The notes below the pieces were generated by a model. That model was given only the letters and a program-made list of their open reading frames with translations, made no database searches and had not been told where the DNA came from. Shown piece by piece: positions 1 through 5,945 of a stretch of 6,562 nt of DNA (positions are counted from its first letter, which is position 1; the number at the start of each line of letters is the position of its first letter). The DNA comes from Dehalococcoidales bacterium (GTDB lineage Bacteria > Chloroflexota > Dehalococcoidia > Dehalococcoidales > UBA5760), in assembly GCA_028710655.1 (NCBI GenBank), contig JAQTTS010000116.1, forward strand, positions 1-6,562. Direction: 5' to 3'. A program made the translations under genes and the position numbers.

Positions 1-1
1 T

Positions 2-3000
2 CCGCAGGTAATTCAGCGCAGACTTCCTGATGGCAGCGTTGAGATACTAGGCACTATTGGAGTGCAAAAGTCCGGCATCAGCATAAACTTCGGTGGTAAG
101 GAATACAAGATGCGGAGTCTCCAGGACTGGAACGATATGTTCGGAGACATCGGCACTCAGCAGAGAGCTTGGTATCTTGTTAAGCAGTTCAAGAGATTCC
201 TGTATGAGGTTGCTCCGGAGCAGGTAGACTCTATTGTTGGAGTGTTCGAGAAGCATCAGTCGCTTCTTGATAGTGTGACTACCTGGAACAAGCGGGAGAA
301 GGCAGAGTTACTTCGAGTTCTTCAGCAGGATGCCATCAATGGGCCTGCGACAATTCGTTCACAGGATATACCTCTAGACCTACTGGAGCGAAGGAATGCA
401 CTGCGAAAGCTGAACAAGACTCTCGATAAGGCCGAGGATATCTACAGTCCCATCAAGGCCGGAATTAGGGAGGAAGTCCTCAACGGCACTATCTGGAAGA
501 ACATTGATGCCAGGATAGATGCGTTCAGGGATGCCGCTAGAGAGTTCAATATCGCTACTCTTGTGGCTGAGGCAGATATTCTGGACAAGATGGTAGTCGA
601 GGCTGTGCAATTTGTACCGGAGAATAGCGATGAACTTCTACGAGAGTTGTCGTTCATCAGTGACCTCTCACAGGGTATCGGAGAGCGCATCAGTGAGGTT
701 AGGTCTATCACTCGAGCTAGGGCAAGGAAGCTGAAGGGCAATGAGGCAGATATGTTTCATCAGAAGTCTGCCGAGTTGCTTGGTGATTTCCTGGGTAAGA
801 GTAGGGACAGTGTCGAGCAGATTCTGGACAACATCAAGAACGCAGCTAGGAATGTATCTGTCCAGCCGCAGGAGATTACTTGGGAAGGACTAGGGGATGA
901 GGCCAAGGGACTGGTACTGAAGGCCATCAACCAACTGCCCACCAGTCTTCGCCGTATGGTAAGGATAGTACGTACTGGTAAGGTTCCGTCTGGAGTGCTG
1001 GCGCAGTATGACCATCTTACCAGAACTATAACCTTTCCACCTCGAGGTAGAATCAATGCGGACTCCATCTACCACGAGATATACCATGCTGCAACTGGCG
1101 GAAGGGTTGATACAGGCGACTACAGACTAATTAGCAAGTGGATAGAGCAGTTCTCCGGATTCAGTAAGGATGTAACCGGAGATATTACTGCCCGTATTGA
1201 GCGGGCAAAGACAGCCGCTGCATCGAATCCTGGACTGAAGGATATGCCTCCGTCGGTTCAGTTGCTGAATGACAGGTCATGGTTGGTAGGCGACAGGCTG
1301 GAGCCTTGGTATGTCTTCTATGACGAACAGCAGGCTCATATGTTTGAGCTCTATGTGGGCGGTATCCTTGACCATGTTGAGCCGAAGTACTTCAAGATGT
1401 TCGGTATCGAGAAGACTCCAGAGAGGGTAGCCGCTATCAAGAAGTTCTTTCAGGATAACTTTGGCGTACCGGATAAGGCCTTGAACTTGAAGCCAGACCA
1501 GCTGACTCGACTAGACGCGTTCACTGATGCTATCCGCCTCCGTCATGCCAACGCTATGGCGACTCGTGACCTAGACCGGCAGATAATTAAGGACGCAATG
1601 AGCAAGACTCCTAGAGGTAAGAGGGACGATTCCTTCTGGGATATGCTGGAGGCTAAGCGGTCTGCTGAGGCATGGGAACCGTACTGGGCTATGGAGGAAG
1701 AACTGCTGGACAAGGTCGAGGACCTTAAGCTCCAGATGATGAATAGTCTAGGAGTAGACATCACTGAGCCTGCATGGATTCCTCCTCAGATGCAGGAACC
1801 TATAGCTCCAGCGCATGTGGCCTATCTCATGGGCACTACTGGAGACAATCTGAACCAGGCACTGACTAAGGCTGGTGCGATGGCCACTATCAGGCCGAAG
1901 AGAGGATTTGTATCCTGGGTGTACAGTCGAGCCAAGAAAGCAGCGGCTAAGGTCAACAAGACCGCTGAGGAAATAGGCTTCAGTAAAGAGGCAATCGGCG
2001 ATGTCTACGACCAGATGTTCGCCAACCTTGGTCTTGACCCTAAGGCAGTAGCCAACGAGCCGCTGACTCCTGCCATGATGCAGTTGGAAGACATCCGGAA
2101 GGAACTGCACAACCTCAACGCGACCAAGAAGATTAGTGAGGCCGACTTTGTGAAGTTCCAAACATACCTAACCAGTGTGGCAGACGACCTGGATAAGCTG
2201 CCTCACTATCAGTCTCCTGAATGGATTAAGGCCAAAGACTCGGCCATGATGAAGGCCAGAGGCCAATTTGAGATGGACTTTCCTGACTACGACCACCGCA
2301 ATATGGCAGATGCAGCCATGAGAACTATCTACCCCTTCTGGACCTACGAGTGGCAGAGATATCCTTGGCTACTGCGCGAGGCCTTCAAGCATCCTGTAAC
2401 TGGAACTGCAGTCAACCGTTACCGTGATAATACTGACCAAGGATATGTAGCCATTCCTGGCACTGACATTCAGTTCAACCCTCTACGCGGTACAGTCTTC
2501 ATGGGTGGATTCAGGCGTCTGATGATGCGGGACTTCCCTGAATACTACGATGCCTTTCCTGGTATGAAGATAGTCGACTCTATCAGCAGGATGGGTTTCT
2601 ACCCTGGCGCTCACATCATGCTGCCTATCATAGCCTTCGGTGCTACTAGCGGTAAGCCAGAGTGGGGTGAGGTTGCTCCAGGCTGGGTCAAGACTCCGCT
2701 TGACATGGCAGCACAACTATTTCCTAAAGAAGCTGGCTATGTCAGAGAGCACTTCTTCCCTGACAGGTTCAGAGATTATCTGACTATGCTGACTCTTGGC
2801 GAGTGGGGCTACGACGCAGATGAGCTGTGGAGGAAGAAGAAGACTAAGATTGCACTGACAGCAGATGAGCAGAAACTCTGGGACAATGCGGCAGCGTCTG
2901 CTACTGGCCTCAAGGGTGCGCTGTTCGAGCAGTTCGGTATCTTCCGACTGCGCCCACCTGAGTACACTCAGATGCTGAAAGACCAGCAGGAACTGATTGC

Positions 3001-4033
3001 TAAGATGACTGGAGTACCTGTTGAAGTGCAGGAGAGAATCAATCAGTTCTATCCGGCGACTGGCAAACGGTTCAGCGACTACTACAAGCTAGACCCTCTG
3101 CAACAGAAGATTGTCTACTCCAATGAGCAGTACAAGCGATGGCGTGGAGTTACGACCTCGCTATACCCGAGTAGCTGGCAAGACCTTGATGTCAGAATCC
3201 AGAACTACTATGATGCCATCGAGAAGCTGTCTGAGGAGTACAGGCATACAGGCGTGTTCGATGAGCAGGGAAACAAGACATCAGATAGCATTGATGAACT
3301 GACTACTCAGATGATTGCAGGCCAGATATCTCCATCTCAGTGGACTGATGCTAGAGCCTCATTACTAGACAAGATATCTACTGCTCAGTCTGAGATAGGC
3401 AAGCGAGACTATCCTGATGTGCCTAAGACACTGGATGAGAGAGAGAAAGTTCTTCGCGACAGAGGACAGGTAGTTCCTACTCGGTCATGGCCTGAAGAGC
3501 TAATGCGTCTGTACTATGACATTAAGCCTGAAAAGAGGTTTAACATAGACAGCGGTAGGGACGAGTACGACTTTGACGCCTACTATGCTAACATAGATGC
3601 CCTGCTAGAGTCTCTACCGAACGAGTTTAGCCAGCGTCTTCTAGAACGCATTCAGTTTGACTGGAATCCTATGGAGAAACTCTATTGGCAGGTAAGCAGA
3701 GACTACTTCCGTAGCTATAATGCGGTAAGGTCTCTAGTGCTGCAAGAATACACTGATGAGCAGAGGCATACTATCCGCCGGTTTGAAGTTGCGCGTGGTC
3801 AGGAGAGAGCCACTCTCCAAAGTGCTATTGGGCCTGATGGCCAGAAGCTCATCAGTGGATTCCAGTCGAAGGTAGCATTGGCCAGAAAGCGGATGAGATA
3901 CATTGACCAGACTACCGACGCCTGGCTATACTTCTTTGGCAAGACTGACACTGTCCAAACTGAGCAGGCTAAGCAGCAGTACGAATCACTAGTCAAGCAG
4001 TACATGAGGCCAGAGATGGCAGGAAGACGATAA
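2..4033 (+). CDS. Very large virion-associated protein with zincin-like HExxH motif, 5'-partial
   Basis: The frame is open from base 2 to the TAA at 4031-4033 (at least 1343 residues). A GTG at 62 is a possible start, but no Shine-Dalgarno precedes it and in-frame codons continue upstream, so I treat the gene as running off the left edge. Seen in the sequence: HEIYH at 1073-1087, followed about 80 residues later by EQQAHMFE at 1325-1348. This fits a gluzincin-type metallopeptidase: two His ligands, a catalytic Glu, and a downstream Glu in an ExxAxxFE helix as third ligand. Charged, mostly helical sequence surrounds it. At 2330-2640 there is an aromatic segment starting YPFWTYEWQRYPW, then a weakly hydrophobic stretch (2591-2650) too short and polar for a confident membrane helix. 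The C-terminal third is Tyr- and Asp-rich and helical, with YYDIKP at 3512. Size, composition and position next to scaffold and capsid genes resemble large multidomain phage virion or polyvalent proteins that may be ejected with DNA. That role is inferred. Portal or MuF-like identity is possible but unsupported. Confidence 0.72.
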   Translation, partial: PQVIQRRLPDGSVEILGTIGVQKSGISINFGGKEYKMRSLQDWNDMFGDIGTQQRAWYLVKQFKRFLYEVAPEQVDSIVGVFEKHQSLLDSVTTWNKREKAELLRVLQQDAINGPATIRSQDIPLDLLERRNALRKLNKTLDKAEDIYSPIKAGIREEVLNGTIWKNIDARIDAFRDAAREFNIATLVAEADILDKMVVEAVQFVPENSDELLRELSFISDLSQGIGERISEVRSITRARARKLKGNEADMFHQKSAELLGDFLGKSRDSVEQILDNIKNAARNVSVQPQEITWEGLGDEAKGLVLKAINQLPTSLRRMVRIVRTGKVPSGVLAQYDHLTRTITFPPRGRINADSIYHEIYHAATGGRVDTGDYRLISKWIEQFSGFSKDVTGDITARIERAKTAAASNPGLKDMPPSVQLLNDRSWLVGDRLEPWYVFYDEQQAHMFELYVGGILDHVEPKYFKMFGIEKTPERVAAIKKFFQDNFGVPDKALNLKPDQLTRLDAFTDAIRLRHANAMATRDLDRQIIKDAMSKTPRGKRDDSFWDMLEAKRSAEAWEPYWAMEEELLDKVEDLKLQMMNSLGVDITEPAWIPPQMQEPIAPAHVAYLMGTTGDNLNQALTKAGAMATIRPKRGFVSWVYSRAKKAAAKVNKTAEEIGFSKEAIGDVYDQMFANLGLDPKAVANEPLTPAMMQLEDIRKELHNLNATKKISEADFVKFQTYLTSVADDLDKLPHYQSPEWIKAKDSAMMKARGQFEMDFPDYDHRNMADAAMRTIYPFWTYEWQRYPWLLREAFKHPVTGTAVNRYRDNTDQGYVAIPGTDIQFNPLRGTVFMGGFRRLMMRDFPEYYDAFPGMKIVDSISRMGFYPGAHIMLPIIAFGATSGKPEWGEVAPGWVKTPLDMAAQLFPKEAGYVREHFFPDRFRDYLTMLTLGEWGYDADELWRKKKTKIALTADEQKLWDNAAASATGLKGALFEQFGIFRLRPPEYTQMLKDQQELIAKMTGVPVEVQERINQFYPATGKRFSDYYKLDPLQQKIVYSNEQYKRWRGVTTSLYPSSWQDLDVRIQNYYDAIEKLSEEYRHTGVFDEQGNKTSDSIDELTTQMIAGQISPSQWTDARASLLDKISTAQSEIGKRDYPDVPKTLDEREKVLRDRGQVVPTRSWPEELMRLYYDIKPEKRFNIDSGRDEYDFDAYYANIDALLESLPNEFSQRLLERIQFDWNPMEKLYWQVSRDYFRSYNAVRSLVLQEYTDEQRHTIRRFEVARGQERATLQSAIGPDGQKLISGFQSKVALARKRMRYIDQTTDAWLYFFGKTDTVQTEQAKQQYESLVKQYMRPEMAGRR

Positions 4034-4036
4034 ACA

Positions 4037-4051
4037 ATAATACGTTATTAT
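4037..4051 (+). other. Weak AT-only hairpin after the large gene
   Basis: ATAATA (4037-4042) pairs with TATTAT (4046-4051) around a 3-base CGT loop; a 5-bp register with a TACG loop is also possible. It sits four bases past the stop codon of the large gene. The stem has no GC pairs and no T-run follows, so it is unlikely to terminate transcription by itself. It may simply reflect the AT-richness of this gap. Confidence 0.2.
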
Positions 4052-4068
4052 ATTCTATGCTAATTGAT

Positions 4069-4111
4069 TATCCTTGACAGCTTACGTGACTGTGTGCTAT
4101 ACTCAAGGATA
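4069..4111. repeat. Perfect 9-bp inverted repeat framing the scaffold/capsid promoter
   Basis: TATCCTTGA at 4069-4077 and its exact reverse complement TCAAGGATA at 4103-4111 are separated by 25 bases. The left arm covers the first four bases of the -35 box. The right arm begins on the last base of the -10 box and runs through the expected transcription start to the first base of the ribosome-binding purine run. The layout fits an operator for a dimeric or looping regulator, with arm centres 34 bp apart (about three helical turns). It could also be an RNA stem that forms only in read-through transcripts. No regulator is encoded in the window, so function is inferred. Confidence 0.5.
4074..4103 (+). 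promoter_or_regulatory. Sigma70-type promoter for the scaffold and capsid genes
   Basis: A consensus -35 box TTGACA lies at 4074-4079 and a -10 box TATACT (5 of 6 consensus) at 4098-4103, with an 18-bp spacer. TGC at 4095-4097 directly before the -10 box makes it an extended -10. Transcription should start near 4109-4111, giving a leader of only about 14 bases that consists almost entirely of the Shine-Dalgarno region before the ATG at 4124. It lies in a true intergenic gap directly upstream of the scaffold gene, which is where extra expression of scaffold and capsid would be needed. Confidence 0.78.
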
Positions 4112-4123
4112 GGAGATTGAGAA

Positions 4124-4774
4124 ATGGCTGAACCAACACAAGGTGCTCCTCCTGTGGCAGGAAACGATGCTCCCGCGACTCCTCCAGCCACTCCTCCGGC
4201 AGCGCCGAAGTTCGAGTTGAAAGACGGCAAGATGCTGGTGGATGGGAAGAAGGTAGTCTACGAGCATGAGTTGATAGCCGCAAAGGAGAGTTTGCAGAAG
4301 CGACTAGAGGAAGCGCAAGGAGTTCACAGCCAAGCGGCAGATACTCTCAAGCTGGAAATCTCCAATGCGCAGACTGAACTCGCCAAAGCAAACGCAAGGA
4401 TTCAAGAACTCTCTAAGGCCGGTAGTTCCGGTGCTGCCTCTGCTGAAGAGGTGGCGAAGCTGAAGAAGGAAGCCGACGATGCAAGGGCGGCAGCTAAGAG
4501 TGCCAGTGAATCTCTGCTGGAAATCAGACGCCAGGCCATCATCCAGGCAAGCAGAGGCACCATTACTGCCGAGCAACTGAAGGGCAAGTCAGATGCTGAC
4601 CTAGCTGCATTCGAGGCAGTACTGAAGGCTTTGGGCAACTCAAGAGGAGGACTTGGCCCGTATGCAGTCCCTGGCGGTGGCGCTACGACTGATATGACTC
4701 CTATGGACAGGGCTAAGAAACTTCTCGAGGCAACACCAATGGTAGGCACTAGGAATGTGCCAGGAAATCCTTAG
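4124..4774 (+). CDS. Probable capsid scaffolding protein
   Basis: This 216-residue protein probably guides procapsid assembly by binding the major capsid protein encoded 12 bases downstream. The ATG at 4124 follows AGGAGA (4111-4116) at about 8 bases and comes directly after a strong promoter, so the start is well supported. Residues 1-28 are a Pro/Ala-rich disordered tail. Residues 29-47 look like a short beta hairpin (ELKDGK, LVDGKK). Residues about 48-97 and 106-136 are Ala/Glu/Lys-rich helices with coiled-coil character, joined by a Gly/Ser/Ala linker. Residues 172-190 are Gly-rich and flexible, followed by a short terminal helix with MDRAKKLLEA, the kind of end segment that contacts coat protein in other scaffolds. 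Scaffolds have poorly conserved sequences, so the call rests on composition, size, coiled coil and position. No protease domain is seen in it. A small head-assembly or structural accessory protein is the main alternative. Confidence 0.68.
   Translation: MAEPTQGAPPVAGNDAPATPPATPPAAPKFELKDGKMLVDGKKVVYEHELIAAKESLQKRLEEAQGVHSQAADTLKLEISNAQTELAKANARIQELSKAGSSGAASAEEVAKLKKEADDARAAAKSASESLLEIRRQAIIQASRGTITAEQLKGKSDADLAAFEAVLKALGNSRGGLGPYAVPGGGATTDMTPMDRAKKLLEATPMVGTRNVPGNP
4178..4201 (+). repeat. Two-copy 12-bp tandem repeat in the scaffold N-terminus
   Basis: ACTCCTCCAGCC (4178-4189) is followed directly by ACTCCTCCGGCA (4190-4201), differing at two positions. In frame this encodes Thr-Pro-Pro-Ala twice, within the Pro/Ala-rich disordered tail. 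It probably arose by local duplication and could vary in copy number between relatives. No function beyond a flexible spacer is suggested. Confidence 0.6.
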
Positions 4775-4786
4775 GGAGGTAAGCTA

Positions 4787-5869
4787 ATGGCTGATTCCGG
4801 TGGGCACTGGAAGACTCTAGCCGAGGCCCAGAAACTTACCCAGTCCATGAAGATACCTGGCGTCTTTGAGGAAGATGTCAAGAGGGCCAACCCGCTTGAC
4901 AGAATCTCTATGGCGCAGGCCGCAGGGACTGGACTGAAGATTGAGTGGCTTCGGGAGAAGACCACGGTCGAAGATGCAGTCGTCGAGACTGACATCGGTG
5001 ACCAACTGACCTGGAGCGAGGACGTCGAGTACGACGAGAAGGAATCTACTCTCCGTCGGGTATACGTCCAGCGCAAACTTGACCACTATGTCGAAGGCAT
5101 CTATGGCACGTACAACAACTACGAGGCCAGGATGCTGCTTGAGTGTGAGAAGGGCCTGAGGCGGAAGATAGGCGACCGGCTCATCTATGCCGACACCACC
5201 TACGATGGCACTCCCACTCGCTTCGACGGATACCACGCTCTGGCGGCAGAGCACGGCACTGCGTATACCACTTCGGCTCTCGGCAATGACCCGAAGAACA
5301 TTGACCAGGCGCACGCAGGGCTGAGTCTGCACTACCTGAGAGTCATGGTTGACTCTATGCTCCACGGCTGCGACGAGATTCTGGCCCCCTTCGAAATCAT
5401 CCGGTGGCTAGACGCAGCCTACCAGGAGAAAGGTTTCGCCGGCCTGGCCTACAACGTGGCCGGTAACCTCGGCTTCCTGACTCAGGGGTTCAACGACATC
5501 GGGAAGAGGGTGCTCTTCTGGGATGGTATCCCCATCACCAGGACTGACTACCTCGTAGCTGAGCAGGTGGATACTGGAACTGGGGCGTCGTCTGATGCCA
5601 GGGCCAAATACACCAGCGGTACAAGGTACTACTCCATCTTCGGTGTCAAGTACGGCAACGGTCAGCTAGATGGAAGTAACCCTGGCCTGGTCTTCGCGTT
5701 CGGCAAGACCCAGGGAGTTGGTGACCTCTACAAGCTGGTCAGGTTCCCTGAACTGGAAGACTACGACGCCGGTGGCATCAGACTGGTGACCTACGGTGCG
5801 CCCATTCTGCCCTCGACCCATTGCCTGGCGCGCATCTGGGACATCGGCGATGCGGCAGTGACGGTGTAG
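4787..5869 (+). CDS. Major capsid protein, HK97-fold type
   Basis: This 360-residue protein should form the icosahedral head shell. The ATG at 4787 is set by GGGAGGT (4774-4780), 6 bases upstream and overlapping the scaffold stop codon, which suggests coupled translation. Recognisable layout: an N-terminal arm with TLAEAQKLTQ (residues 10-19); a strand-rich, acidic E-loop-like stretch (about 48-95); a long spine-like helix ending KIGDRLIYAD (about 110-136); FDGYHAL (146-152); an A-domain-like region with FEIIRWLDAAY (202-212); and LFWDGIPITRTDYL (243-256), matching the dGiPI...D pattern common in phage coat proteins. The end, with YYSIFGVKYG (281-290), LVTYGAPI (333-340) and a terminal CLARIWDI (346-353), also follows the usual coat-protein C-terminus. 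I see no separate N-terminal delta domain; a separate scaffold gene upstream fits that. Codon third positions and GC are visibly higher than in the neighbours, as expected for a very highly expressed gene. Confidence 0.88.
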   Translation: MADSGGHWKTLAEAQKLTQSMKIPGVFEEDVKRANPLDRISMAQAAGTGLKIEWLREKTTVEDAVVETDIGDQLTWSEDVEYDEKESTLRRVYVQRKLDHYVEGIYGTYNNYEARMLLECEKGLRRKIGDRLIYADTTYDGTPTRFDGYHALAAEHGTAYTTSALGNDPKNIDQAHAGLSLHYLRVMVDSMLHGCDEILAPFEIIRWLDAAYQEKGFAGLAYNVAGNLGFLTQGFNDIGKRVLFWDGIPITRTDYLVAEQVDTGTGASSDARAKYTSGTRYYSIFGVKYGNGQLDGSNPGLVFAFGKTQGVGDLYKLVRFPELEDYDAGGIRLVTYGAPILPSTHCLARIWDIGDAAVTV

Positions 5870-5894
5870 TCTACGATTCTCATGGATGCGGGAA

Positions 5895-5913
5895 GCTGAC
5901 AGAAACTGTCAGC
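5895..5913 (+). other. Perfect 8-bp hairpin just after the major capsid gene
   Basis: GCTGACAG (5895-5902) and CTGTCAGC (5906-5913) are exact complements around an AAA loop, 26 bases past the capsid stop codon and 33 bases before the next start. The stem has 5 GC pairs. The following bases are AACCCTAAAA rather than a T-run, so it lacks the hallmark of an intrinsic terminator. More likely roles are protection of the capsid mRNA 3' end, a processing site, or a partial pause that lowers downstream expression. Confidence 0.55.
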
Positions 5914-5945
5914 AACCCTAAAAGTCTAGAGAGGGAGAAAAGAAA

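Noticed and set aside
62..64. GTG at 62 as the true start of the large gene
   Set aside because: No ribosome-binding purine run precedes it, and the frame stays open with plausible protein sequence to the left edge, so a start outside the window is more likely.
2591..2650. Transmembrane helix in the large protein
   Set aside because: The stretch includes His, Pro and several Gly and is short of 20 solidly hydrophobic residues; the sequence alone does not support a membrane span.
3111..3302. A 63-codon plus-strand ORF inside the large gene
   Set aside because: It is out of frame within continuous coding sequence, has no good start signal, and its Ser/Thr/Arg/Met-rich translation is typical of a shifted frame.
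4034..4052. Terminator after the large gene
   Set aside because: Only an AT-only 6-bp stem is present, with no GC core and no T-tract.
4817..5365. A 182-codon open frame on the minus strand across the capsid gene, and a 137-codon one at 1748-2161
   Set aside because: Both lie fully inside well-supported plus-strand genes, have no convincing Shine-Dalgarno, and encode low-complexity or unrecognisable sequence typical of antisense shadows.
5895..5930. Intrinsic transcription terminator after the capsid gene
   Set aside because: The stem is good but is followed by AACCCTAAAA with no T-run on the plus strand, so I list it only as a hairpin.
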